NCBI RefSeq assembly: GCF_003352915.1
Contig: NZ_CP022314.1
Location: 2,146,231-2,210,230 of the forward strand
Reading direction: 5' to 3'
Length of the DNA stretch: 64,000 nt
From: Arthrobacter sp. PM3
GTDB lineage: Bacteria > Actinomycetota > Actinomycetes > Actinomycetales > Micrococcaceae
Below the pieces are notes generated by a model. It was not told the DNA's origin and did no database searches. It worked only from the letters and a program-made list of their open reading frames with translations. Each line of letters starts with the position of its first letter. Position 1 is the first letter of the stretch. The position numbers were made by a program, and so were the translations under genes. This document shows positions 7,900 to 15,416 of this stretch, in pieces.

Positions 7900-8436
7900 G
7901 TGGATTCAGGGCAGCTCATGGGAATTATCGTCGGCGTCATCGTGGTTCTGGTGATCGTCGCAGTGGCCGTCGTGGTCAGCCGGCGGCGCAAGGAGGCGGC
8001 GGACCGCAACCGCGCCGCCGAGATGCGCGAACAAGCCAAGGCGGACGAATTCGCCGCGCGGGAACGCGAGGCCAAGGCGGCACGCGCCGAAGCCGACGCT
8101 CAGCAGGCCGAGCTGGAGGCCGAGCGGCTGCGGCAGGAAGCCCGCGGCCGTCAGGAGGAAGCCGAGAAGGTCCGCTCCGGCGCGCAGGAACAACTGCGCA
8201 AGGCCGACGAACTGGACCCGGACGTGGTCACGGCCGGGCAGGACACGCCGGCCACAGACACCCCGACCCGCAGGCAGATGCGGTCCGACGAGACCGCCGG
8301 CGCCCCCGTCTCCGGTGAGCAGGTGCCAGGTGAGCAGGTCGCCGGTGAGCCGCGCAGCGGCGAAAACGCACCCGGTCCGGGTGCCGCCGGTGGCACGGGG
8401 ACAACCCACCCGGATGACAGGCCGCGCAACCTCTGA
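7900..8436 (+). CDS. Single-pass membrane protein with cytoplasmic coiled coil, function unknown
   Basis: 178 residues from a GTG at 7900 with AAAAGG ~10 nt upstream. Residues 5-27 form one membrane helix (MGIIVGVIVVLVIVAVAVVV). Residues 28-105 are an uninterrupted charged helix rich in Ala, Glu, Arg and Lys, strongly predicted to be a coiled coil. The last ~60 residues are Gly/Pro/Thr-rich and contain three SGEQVPGEQVAGE-like repeats. The N-terminal anchor with rod and disordered tail is common in Micrococcaceae. No enzymatic motif is seen and no function is assigned. Confidence 0.75.
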   Translation: MDSGQLMGIIVGVIVVLVIVAVAVVVSRRRKEAADRNRAAEMREQAKADEFAAREREAKAARAEADAQQAELEAERLRQEARGRQEEAEKVRSGAQEQLRKADELDPDVVTAGQDTPATDTPTRRQMRSDETAGAPVSGEQVPGEQVAGEPRSGENAPGPGAAGGTGTTHPDDRPRNL

Positions 8437-8470
8437 GCCGGTGATCTTCCCGCCGGTTCGGCAGGCGGGT

Positions 8471-9184
8471 TTAGCGCCGGGACGAGGACCTGGCAGGTGT
8501 TTTCGCTGCCGGTGCCTTCACCGGAGACTTGGCTGGCGCCTTGACGGGCGTCTTCATCGGTGCCTTAACGGGTGCCTTGACTGCGGCCTTTGCGGCGGCC
8601 GACCGGACCGGTGCCTTCGTCGCGGGCCGGGCCACAGCGCGCGGTGCGGCCGGGCGCGCCGCCGTTCCGCGCGCCGTCGTCCGCCTCCCGGCAGCCCGCG
8701 GGCCTGCCGTTCTGGCCCCCGAAGCCCTCGACGCAGGTGCCGGGCGGCGTCCGCCGCGGGCGACCGGGGCGAGCCGGCCGCGGGCCCTGCCGGGCAGGAC
8801 GGTGCCGGCGAACAGCAAGAGCAGGGTGAGGGCTCCCGCCGCCGCGGACAGGTAGAAGTACAGGTCCGGATACCTGGCGTCGACCCGGGTGGACAGGGCG
8901 TCGGGATCGGGATTGAACGCCAGCCCCCATTGCCGCAGGAAGGCGATGCCGAACGCGATGAAGAGGATACTGCCCAGTCCGCTCGCGGCCAGGGTCTTGT
9001 GCCGGCGCCGGACCACCACCTCGCCCACACAGGCCACATGCGCGGTGGCCGAAGCGCCGGCGAACCACAAAAACACGGTCTCGTTCAGGGTCATCAGGGT
9101 CAGGACCAGCAGCGCCAGGGCGGCGATGAACGCTCCGATGGCGATCTTCCCGCTGATACCCATGTGACGCATGTGAACAATCAT
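8471..9184 (-). CDS. Membrane protein with Lys-Ala-Pro repeat tail
   Basis: 237 residues from the ATG at 9182-9184, whose ATGA overlaps the stop of the upstream TetR gene, implying translational coupling; in-frame ATGs at 9172 and 9163 are alternatives. Three hydrophobic segments occupy about 10-33, 58-78 and 103-127. The C-terminal ~100 residues are extremely basic and end in repeated KAPVKAP, KTPVKAP and KSPVKAP units, similar to histone-H1-like or mycobacterial HupB tails. Such a tail on a membrane anchor could bind nucleic acid or anionic polymer. Function is unknown. Confidence 0.7.
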   Translation of the reverse strand: MIVHMRHMGISGKIAIGAFIAALALLVLTLMTLNETVFLWFAGASATAHVACVGEVVVRRRHKTLAASGLGSILFIAFGIAFLRQWGLAFNPDPDALSTRVDARYPDLYFYLSAAAGALTLLLLFAGTVLPGRARGRLAPVARGGRRPAPASRASGARTAGPRAAGRRTTARGTAARPAAPRAVARPATKAPVRSAAAKAAVKAPVKAPMKTPVKAPAKSPVKAPAAKTPARSSSRR

Positions 9185-9843
9185 GCCTGAGCGGGCGGCT
9201 GCTTCACGACGTAGCCGCGCATGGAGGCCATAATTGCGTTCACGCTCTGTTCCCGGGTCCGTTCCGGGTTGTAGGTCTGGCGGTCCAGCCCTACCACGAA
9301 GCACGCCCCGAAAATCGCCGTTTCGAGGCTGCCGCGGGACACGGCCGGATCAACCGGATAGGCGGCGGCGACGCCGTCGATTGCGGAACCGATCACGGCG
9401 AGCAAGCGCCCGCGGAGTTCGGCAAAGGTGTCCTGCCATTCGCTGGGAGTCCGCCAGTTTTCGCTGACCCAGAGCCGGGCGAACGACGGATAGTCGGCCA
9501 TGAAGTCCATCGCCTGGCCGATCATTTCCTCCATGGCGGCGAGCGGATCGGCGGAGTCGTCCCGGACACTGAGGAGCCGGGCCATGAGGATGTCCACCCC
9601 GTGGCGCAGCAACTGGGCGATCAGGTCCGACTTGCTGCCGAAGTTGTAGTACACAGTTCCCTTGGAGACCCCGGCGGCCGTGGCGATCTCGTCGACGGTC
9701 ACGCCGGCCGCGCCGCGCTCTCCGATCAGTTCCATGGAGGCCTCGAAGAGTTTCTGCTTCGTGGCGTTGGTGCGGCCGGGCCGGAGTTTCTTCTCGGGAT
9801 CTCCGGCGCCCGCCGTGCTGCCGCCGCTCGGGCTGGTGGTCAT
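9181..9843 (-). CDS. TetR-family repressor of the YhgE operon
   Basis: 220 residues. The start is the ATG at 9841-9843, overlapping the stop of the YhgE gene by ATGA. The longer upstream frame is a shadow of YhgE. The helix-turn-helix is canonical: LFEASMELIGERGAAGVTVD, then IATAAGVSKGTVYYNFGSKS. The C-terminal ligand domain begins near residue 85. Being encoded last-but-one in the operon while a palindrome AACTGAC-TG-GTCAGTT sits before the first gene suggests autoregulation of the whole unit. The inducer is not predictable. Confidence 0.92.
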   Translation of the reverse strand: MTTSPSGGSTAGAGDPEKKLRPGRTNATKQKLFEASMELIGERGAAGVTVDEIATAAGVSKGTVYYNFGSKSDLIAQLLRHGVDILMARLLSVRDDSADPLAAMEEMIGQAMDFMADYPSFARLWVSENWRTPSEWQDTFAELRGRLLAVIGSAIDGVAAAYPVDPAVSRGSLETAIFGACFVVGLDRQTYNPERTREQSVNAIMASMRGYVVKQPPAQA

Positions 9844-11912
9844 ACGGCGATCTCCGGTTTCAGTGACTTCAGGGTCCAGTACTTGTTCTTGCGGACGGCG
9901 AGCGTTGACATTGCCAGTCCCAGCAAAGTGTAGCCAACGAGTCCCAGCAGGGTGGGCACGATCAGGGCGAGATCGGCGCCGTAGATCAGGTGGCGCATCC
10001 CGGTGACCACGTAGCCCATGGGCAGGATCTGGTGCACCACGTGCAGCGGCTCGGGCGTGGTCTGCCACGGGAAGGTGCCGCCGGAGGACACGAGCTGCAG
10101 CACCAGCAGGATGAGCACCACGAATTTGCCCGGCGAGCCCAGCAGCGCCACGACACCCTGGATGATGGCGCTGAACGCCATCGCGGCCGCCAGCATGAGG
10201 AACCACATCAGCACCGGATGGGCCGGATCCAGCCCGAGCCCGGCATCCACCACGAGGGTCAGCAGGCTGGCCTGGACGGCGGAGACCGCCAGGAACGGAA
10301 GCCAGCCGCCGGCGGCGATCTTCCAGGCCGGCGCGTTGGACGCCAGCGCGCGCTGGGTGACCGGGCGCATCGCCTGCACCAGCATGAAGATGCCGATCCA
10401 CAGGGCCAGCGTGAGGAAGAACGGAGCCAGTCCGGCGCCGTAGGACCCTGCCTTGGCCTGGGAGACGTTGCTGACGGCGACCGGATCCGCCATGACCTTG
10501 GCGAGGCTGTCCTTCTGGGCGTCGTCGGGGTTGGGGACCTTCCCGGCGCCCTTGGCCAGTTCCGAGGCCAGCGTTCCCGCGCCGTCGGAGGCACTGGCCG
10601 CGCCGTTCTCCAGCTGCGCGGCGCCGTCGTCGAGCCTCTGGGCCCCCTGTGCGAGCCTGCCGGCGCCGTCCACGGCGTCCTGCTGGCCGGCGGCGAGGGC
10701 GGACGATCCGGCGGCGAGCTGGTCCGCGCCGGCGGAGGCCTTGGCGACGCCGCCGCTGAGGGCGGGCGCAGCGCCGGCCAGTTCCGCGGCGCCGGCACTG
10801 ACGGCGGCTGACCCGTCGGCCAGTTTCTGGACCTGCGCGGCGGCGGCCTGCAGCTTGGCGGCCGCCGCAGAGGCCGGGGCCGACGGCGCCGCCGGGGCGG
10901 GGGTGGCGTCGACGTCGGCCACGACCGCATCCGCCTGTGCCTGGGTGAGCACGCCCGTGGCGACCAGATGACCGGTGGATGCCACCACGCGGCTGCGCTG
11001 GCCCTGGGCGGCGGCCTGCTGGGCGGCGGCGAGCTGGCCCGGAATGGCCTGGACTGTGCTGTTAAACGCCGTATTGAGCGCGGCGTTGCCGGCGGCCACC
11101 TGGGCGGCGCCGTCAGCCAGCTGCTGTGTGCTGGCGGGCAGGGCTGCTGTCTTATCCTTGAGCTGGGTGAGGCCGCCGCTGAGCTGCCCGGCCCCGGCGT
11201 TCAGGGACGCGGCGCCGTCCCGGAGCTTGACTTCACCGTCGTACAGTCCGGCGGCGCCGGCCTTAAGTTCGCCCGTGCCCTGGTGCAGGGTTACTGTGCC
11301 GTCGTGCAGCCGGGCGACGCCGCCGGCCAGCTCGCCCGCGCCGTCCGAGGCCTGGAGCATCTGCGTGTGGATGGTGCCGAATCCGGTGAGGAGCTGGTTG
11401 GCGGTCTCCTCGCCGACTTCCTTGGCGACAGTGGCGTGCACGGCGGTGGTGAGCTTGTCCACGATGGTGCTGAGGAGATAGTTGTTGGCATCGTTGGTGG
11501 TGACGTTGAGCATGGCCTGGTTGGCGGCGTCGAAGCTGCCGGGCGAGGCCAGGTTCGCGGAAAAGTCCTGCGGGATTTTCAGGGCGAACGCGTAGGTGCC
11601 GTTGCTGACGCCCTGGTCCGCCTCCTCCGTGCTGGCGACCGTCTTCCAGTTGAAGACGTGCCCGTCCACGAGGCTCTCGGCCACCTTCTGCCCGGCTTCG
11701 AGCCTGGTTCCGTCGGCCGATGCGGCACCGGTGTCCTGAACCACCAGGGCGGCATCGATCTGGTTCAGCTTGCCGTACGGATCCCAGTTGGCGTAGAGGT
11801 ACACGGCGCCGTAGAGCAGCGGGACCAGGGCCAGGGCCAGGATGGTCAGCTTGGGCAGCAGACCGCCGGTCATGCGTTTGAGCTCGGAGCGGGCCAGCCG
11901 CAGCACAGTCAT
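9840..11912 (-). CDS. YhgE/Pip-domain membrane protein
   Basis: 690 residues. An N-terminal helix at ~20-42 (LPKLTILALALVPLLYGAVY) precedes the conserved YANWDPYGKLNQIDAALV block of YhgE/Pip proteins. The extracytoplasmic region (~45-480) has long stretches of repeated Ala/Gly/Asp heptads such as GAGELAGGVARLHDG, typical of the family's X-x-D-G-A rods. The C-terminus has about five membrane helices of ABC-2 permease type (~500-680). Relatives include the lactococcal phage infection protein Pip and ESX/type VII-associated YhgE proteins. The gene overlaps both neighbours by 4 nt. With the ATPase-like protein it may form an export- or wall-linked complex. Confidence 0.9.
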   Translation of the reverse strand: MTVLRLARSELKRMTGGLLPKLTILALALVPLLYGAVYLYANWDPYGKLNQIDAALVVQDTGAASADGTRLEAGQKVAESLVDGHVFNWKTVASTEEADQGVSNGTYAFALKIPQDFSANLASPGSFDAANQAMLNVTTNDANNYLLSTIVDKLTTAVHATVAKEVGEETANQLLTGFGTIHTQMLQASDGAGELAGGVARLHDGTVTLHQGTGELKAGAAGLYDGEVKLRDGAASLNAGAGQLSGGLTQLKDKTAALPASTQQLADGAAQVAAGNAALNTAFNSTVQAIPGQLAAAQQAAAQGQRSRVVASTGHLVATGVLTQAQADAVVADVDATPAPAAPSAPASAAAAKLQAAAAQVQKLADGSAAVSAGAAELAGAAPALSGGVAKASAGADQLAAGSSALAAGQQDAVDGAGRLAQGAQRLDDGAAQLENGAASASDGAGTLASELAKGAGKVPNPDDAQKDSLAKVMADPVAVSNVSQAKAGSYGAGLAPFFLTLALWIGIFMLVQAMRPVTQRALASNAPAWKIAAGGWLPFLAVSAVQASLLTLVVDAGLGLDPAHPVLMWFLMLAAAMAFSAIIQGVVALLGSPGKFVVLILLVLQLVSSGGTFPWQTTPEPLHVVHQILPMGYVVTGMRHLIYGADLALIVPTLLGLVGYTLLGLAMSTLAVRKNKYWTLKSLKPEIAV

Positions 11913-12562
11913 TTGGCGTCCTCGGTTTCGGGTAGGAGGTTTTCAGCGTTGCCGATCACCGCGGCAGGCCCGGTCCAGCTGTCCGGGATGCGGGTGACGG
12001 CGGCGACGACGGCGAGCGGCCGCCCGGCGTCGCGCGCCAGGGCGTCCAGCTGCGGCAGCCAGTCGTCGGGGTCGCCGCCGTGCCGGTCAGGGGAATCAAG
12101 CACGAGCAGGTCCGTGGCGGGATTGGCCAGGGCCAGCGCCGTGAGGAGTTGGATCCGCCGGCGGGCCGGAAGCTGTTCGGCCCAGAGCCCGGCGAGGTCC
12201 TCAAAATCGTTCATTTTCAGCCATGCGGTGCCGCGCAGGGCGCCGTGGTGGCGGCGCGGGACCAGGGCCAGGTCCTCCGTGACAAGATCGCGGACGCTCA
12301 GGTGCTGCTCGGGCTCGTTGACGCCGGGGGAGTCCACCAGGCTGCTGACGCGCCGGAGGGCCGCAACCCGGGTGCTGCCGTCCCAGCCGGCGGTCCCGGA
12401 GGAGGGCCGCATCCGTCCGCTGACCGCCAAAGCGAGGGCCGTGCGCTGGTCCTGGCGGTCGCCCGCCGCCAGGAGCAGCTCGCCGGGGCGCACCTCAAAG
12501 GACGTGGGCGGGAGGAGGTCATTCCGGCGTCCGTTCACACGGAGTTGTTGCACGGAGAGCAT
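11909..12562 (-). CDS. Degenerate ABC-type ATPase subunit
   Basis: 217 residues from the ATG at 12560-12562, which has AAAGG at -10; an in-frame ATG at 12595 lacks such a site. The chain follows an ABC ATPase fold (SFEVRPGELLLAAGDR, then LVLDSPDRHGGDPDD), but every nucleotide motif is altered. The P-loop reads GDRQDQRT, with Gln and Arg for the usual Gly-Lys. The signature region reads LPARRRIQLL, and Walker B lacks the catalytic Glu (LLVLDSPD). The switch-His region reads AVVAAV. It therefore probably does not hydrolyse ATP. It is first in the operon with YhgE and TetR, suggesting a structural partner of the YhgE permease. Confidence 0.75.
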   Translation of the reverse strand: MLSVQQLRVNGRRNDLLPPTSFEVRPGELLLAAGDRQDQRTALALAVSGRMRPSSGTAGWDGSTRVAALRRVSSLVDSPGVNEPEQHLSVRDLVTEDLALVPRRHHGALRGTAWLKMNDFEDLAGLWAEQLPARRRIQLLTALALANPATDLLVLDSPDRHGGDPDDWLPQLDALARDAGRPLAVVAAVTRIPDSWTGPAAVIGNAENLLPETEDAK

Positions 12563-12604
12563 GGGGGCCTTTCGCAGATACAGTGTCTGCTTCAAGGCTA
12601 ACTA

Positions 12605-12620
12605 AACTGACTGGTCAGTT
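12605..12620. promoter_or_regulatory. TetR-type operator before the YhgE operon
   Basis: A perfect palindrome with 7-bp arms AACTGAC-TG-GTCAGTT lies 43 bp upstream of the ATPase-like gene start. Size and symmetry are typical for a TetR dimer. A weaker palindrome, CAGATACAGTGTCTG (one mismatch), lies at 12575-12589 between it and the start codon. Confidence 0.72.
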
Positions 12621-12651
12621 CAAATAAGTGACCTCGAGTGTGATCAACGGA

Positions 12652-14115
12652 TCACAGCCCGTACTCCTCCAGCAGGCGGAGCCAGACCTCGCTGATGGTC
12701 GGATAGGAAGGCACGGCGTGCCACAGGCGGTCCAGCGGCACTTCGCCGACCACCGCGATCGTGGCCGCATGCAGGAGTTCTGCCACGTCCGGGCCGGCGA
12801 ACGTGGCGCCCAGCAGCACCTTGCGGTCCTCGTCGATGACCAGCTGTGCCCAGCCCTCATAGTGTTCGGCGTGCAGCGAGGATCCGGCCACCTGGATGGG
12901 CAGCTCCACTGTGGAGGCCCGGAACCCGTCCTTCTCCGCCTGCCTCATGGTCCGGCCGACGTTCGCCAGTTCCGGATCGGTGAAAACGACGTTCGGCACG
13001 GCGTGGTCGTAGGCCGTGTGGGCATAGCCGCTCCACGGCGCCGGCTCGCCGCTCAGCTCCCCCCGGGCCCGGGCGGCGATGGCGTCGCCGGTGGCCCGGG
13101 CGCCGTACTTGCCCTGGTGGGTCAGCATCGCCCGTCCGGCGGCGTCGCCCGCGGCGTAAAGCCAGGGGCCGGCGTCGGGCGCGTTCTCCGCCGCGTGGTG
13201 GACTAGGCCACTGGCATCGGTGGAGAGCCGCAGGGGTTCGCCCGCGGGCGCGGACAGGCCGACGCCCTCCAGGCCGAGTCCCTCCAGTGCCGGCCGCCGG
13301 CCGGCGGTGACGAGCAGCTGGTCGGCGGTGAGGCTGGCGCCGGCGTCGAGAACAAGGGTGAGGGAGCCGTCGTCGTTCCTGCTGACGCTGCGCGTTCCGG
13401 TCTGCAGGCGGAGTTCGACGCCGTCGGCGCGCAGGCCGGCCGCCACCAGTTCGGCGGCCTGTTCCGGGAAGGCGCCCAGGAGGGCGCCGCGGGCCACGAG
13501 TGTCACGGAGGAGCCGAGGCGGGCATATGCCTGGGCGAGTTCGACGCCGGCCACCCCGCCGCCGAGGACGGCGAGCCGCGCCGGAACGCTGCGGGCGGAG
13601 GTCGCCTCCCGCGTGGTCCAGTACTCGATGTTTTCAAGCCCCTCGATCGGCGGGCGGTTCGGCGTGGAGCCCGTGGCGACCACCACGGCGTGCCGCGCCG
13701 TGAGCGCATAATTGTTGCCGTCCAGCCCGGCCACCGCCACCTGGCGCGGGGCCGTGATGTGGCCGTGTCCGCGGATCAGTTCGATCCCGGTCTCCTCCAC
13801 CCATTTGACCTGGCCGTCGTCCTGCCAGTTCGAGGTGAAGTAGTCCCGGCGCTTCAGGACGGCGTCCACGTCCAGGGTGCGGGTCACGGCCTCCCGGGCG
13901 CCGGGGACCGTCTGCGCCCCGTGCAGGGCCGTGCCCGGCCGCAGGAGCGCTTTGGACGGCATGCAGGCCCAGTAGGAACATTCGCCGCCCACCAGTTCCG
14001 CCTCGACCAGGACCGCCGTCAGGCCGCCGCGGACCACGCGGTCGGCCACGTTCTCGCCCACGGCGCCCGCGCCGATCACAATGACATCGAATTCCTGCTC
14101 GCGCTGTGCCGTCAT
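12652..14115 (-). CDS. FAD-dependent pyridine nucleotide-disulfide oxidoreductase
   Basis: 487 residues. The N-terminus has the FAD dinucleotide motif VIVIGAGAVGENVA, then the redox disulfide motif GGECSYWACMPSK, two Cys spaced by four residues as in lipoamide dehydrogenase and mercuric reductase. The NAD(P) motif is LAVLGGGVAGVELAQAYARLG and the second FAD-contact motif is LYAAGDAAG. The C-terminal dimer region has HAVPSYPTISEVW. Most family members have His-Pro-Thr-x-x-Glu here, and this protein has Tyr-Pro-Thr-x-x-Glu, so the catalytic His base is displaced or absent. It is divergent from a FadR-type regulator. The substrate is unknown; lpd, merA and mycothione reductase assignments are not supported specifically. 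Confidence 0.88.
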   Translation of the reverse strand: MTAQREQEFDVIVIGAGAVGENVADRVVRGGLTAVLVEAELVGGECSYWACMPSKALLRPGTALHGAQTVPGAREAVTRTLDVDAVLKRRDYFTSNWQDDGQVKWVEETGIELIRGHGHITAPRQVAVAGLDGNNYALTARHAVVVATGSTPNRPPIEGLENIEYWTTREATSARSVPARLAVLGGGVAGVELAQAYARLGSSVTLVARGALLGAFPEQAAELVAAGLRADGVELRLQTGTRSVSRNDDGSLTLVLDAGASLTADQLLVTAGRRPALEGLGLEGVGLSAPAGEPLRLSTDASGLVHHAAENAPDAGPWLYAAGDAAGRAMLTHQGKYGARATGDAIAARARGELSGEPAPWSGYAHTAYDHAVPNVVFTDPELANVGRTMRQAEKDGFRASTVELPIQVAGSSLHAEHYEGWAQLVIDEDRKVLLGATFAGPDVAELLHAATIAVVGEVPLDRLWHAVPSYPTISEVWLRLLEEYGL

Positions 14116-14207
14116 GGCACCAGCCTACGCCGGGGGTTTGGCCGGATCCGGGGCGGTCGGGGCGTAACGTGCCGGGCCGGGCTCTTTGCAGGACCGGGGA
14201 CCGTCGC

Positions 14208-14223
14208 TACTGTTGGGACAGTA
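14208..14223. promoter_or_regulatory. Palindrome in the divergent promoter, candidate GntR operator
   Basis: TACTGT-TGGG-ACAGTA is a perfect 6-bp inverted repeat, 20 bp before the regulator's ATG and just upstream of its GGGGGAGGAGG ribosome site. It overlaps a possible -10 hexamer, a position suited to autorepression. Confidence 0.55.
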
Positions 14224-14243
14224 CTTTGGGGGAGGAGGCGGCC

Positions 14244-14987
14244 ATGGCCGCAAGCAATATGACAGCAGGCAAGACCCTGCCGGTGGCAAGGTTCAGTGCG
14301 CAGGCCCGGATGCGGGCCCTTCAGGCGGACATCCTGGAGCTGATCCTGGAGCGTGACCTCGTGGCCGGGGACCCGCTGCCGACGGAGAACGAGCTCACCG
14401 CCGCGCTTGGAGTCGGCCGCAACACGTTGCGGGAATCCCTTAAAGCGCTCCAGGCTGTGGGCGTCATTGAAATCCGGCACGGTTTTGGCATGTTCGTGGC
14501 TCCCAGCAATTTCGAGGCCCTGACCGACGGGCTCACCTTCCGGGCCCGGCTGTCCCTGCGCCACCATGGCGAGGAAGCCCTGCAGCTCGTCGATGTGCGG
14601 CAGGCGCTGGAGTCGGGCCTGGTGGGCGCCGCCATGGACAGGATCACGCCGGAGCAGCTGGACGGCGTGGAGGCATCCGTGGAGCAGATGGAGGCACTGG
14701 CCGCCGCGGGGCAACCCTTCATCGAGGCGGACGCCGAGTTCCACCGCCGGCTGTTCGAGCCCCTGAACAATGAGCTGCTGATCAGCCTGATGGACGTGTT
14801 CTGGAAGGTCTACCGGCGGATCCACCTGGAGGTCGGCGGACCGTACGCGATCGACCTCCATGAAACGGCGGCGCTGCACCGCGGTATTTACGAGGCCGTC
14901 GCCACGGCGGACAAGTCCCTCGCCGCCGCCCGGCTCAACAGTCACTTCGACGGCATCCGCAGCGTGATCGCCCGCGTCACGGCCTGA
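14244..14987 (+). CDS. FadR-subfamily GntR transcriptional regulator
   Basis: 247 residues; ATG at 14244 follows GGGGGAGGAGG. The N-terminal winged helix reads ILERDLVAGDPLPTENELTA, ALGVGRNTLRESLKALQA and GVIEIRHGFGMFV. The C-terminal ~150 residues are the all-helical FCD ligand domain (VDVRQALESGLVGAAMDR, then EADAEFHRRLFEP, then HETAALHRGIYEAV). Its Asp/His residues match the metal-binding FCD type, which senses small organic acids. It is divergent from the disulfide oxidoreductase. pckG lies 430 bp downstream beyond a tRNA and carries palindromes in its promoter, so gluconeogenic control is possible but unproven. Confidence 0.9.
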   Translation: MAASNMTAGKTLPVARFSAQARMRALQADILELILERDLVAGDPLPTENELTAALGVGRNTLRESLKALQAVGVIEIRHGFGMFVAPSNFEALTDGLTFRARLSLRHHGEEALQLVDVRQALESGLVGAAMDRITPEQLDGVEASVEQMEALAAAGQPFIEADAEFHRRLFEPLNNELLISLMDVFWKVYRRIHLEVGGPYAIDLHETAALHRGIYEAVATADKSLAAARLNSHFDGIRSVIARVTA

Positions 14988-15022
14988 TCAGGCCCGCCGG
15001 CGGCACGCGAAGCTTAAAACAG

Positions 15023-15060
15023 GAGATCCGCCCCGGCGAACCGGGGCGGATCTCTTGTTT
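15023..15060. terminator. Strong bidirectional terminator
   Basis: GAGATCCGCCCCGG and its complement enclose a 4-nt loop. The plus side is followed by TTGTTT (end of the GntR gene) and the minus side by TGTTTT (end of tRNA-Arg). Confidence 0.9.
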
Positions 15061-15066
15061 CTATTG

Positions 15067-15140
<74 letters not shown>

Positions 15141-15238
15141 ATCTTCGGCTTTGGAGAACTTCTCGCTCCCCGAACCTCGAATTACTTTACGCGAGCCCGG
15201 GCCCAGTTACAAATCGAGGCGGGTGTAATGTCCGCAAC

Positions 15239-15265
15239 TAGACCGGTCTACGTGACCTTGGTCAC
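15239..15265. promoter_or_regulatory. Two adjacent palindromes upstream of pckG
   Basis: TAGACCGGTCTA (perfect 12-bp palindrome) and, one base later, GTGACC-TT-GGTCAC (6-bp arms). They lie ~150-180 bp before the pckG start, in a 276-bp gap. They look like operator sites for one or two dimeric regulators; GntR/FCD or LacI-type proteins are plausible. Confidence 0.5.
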
Positions 15266-15416
15266 AAAATACGCACGTGTCAACCCATAAATTCCTTGAA
15301 TTTCCGCGGTTTTTGTTTTCCGCTGCCCGGGTCATCCCATGTCCGGGCCCGAATTGGTCCAGTGGCCGGGCCCTAGCATTTAGGACACACCACTGAACCC
15401 GAGGAAGGGAACCGTA

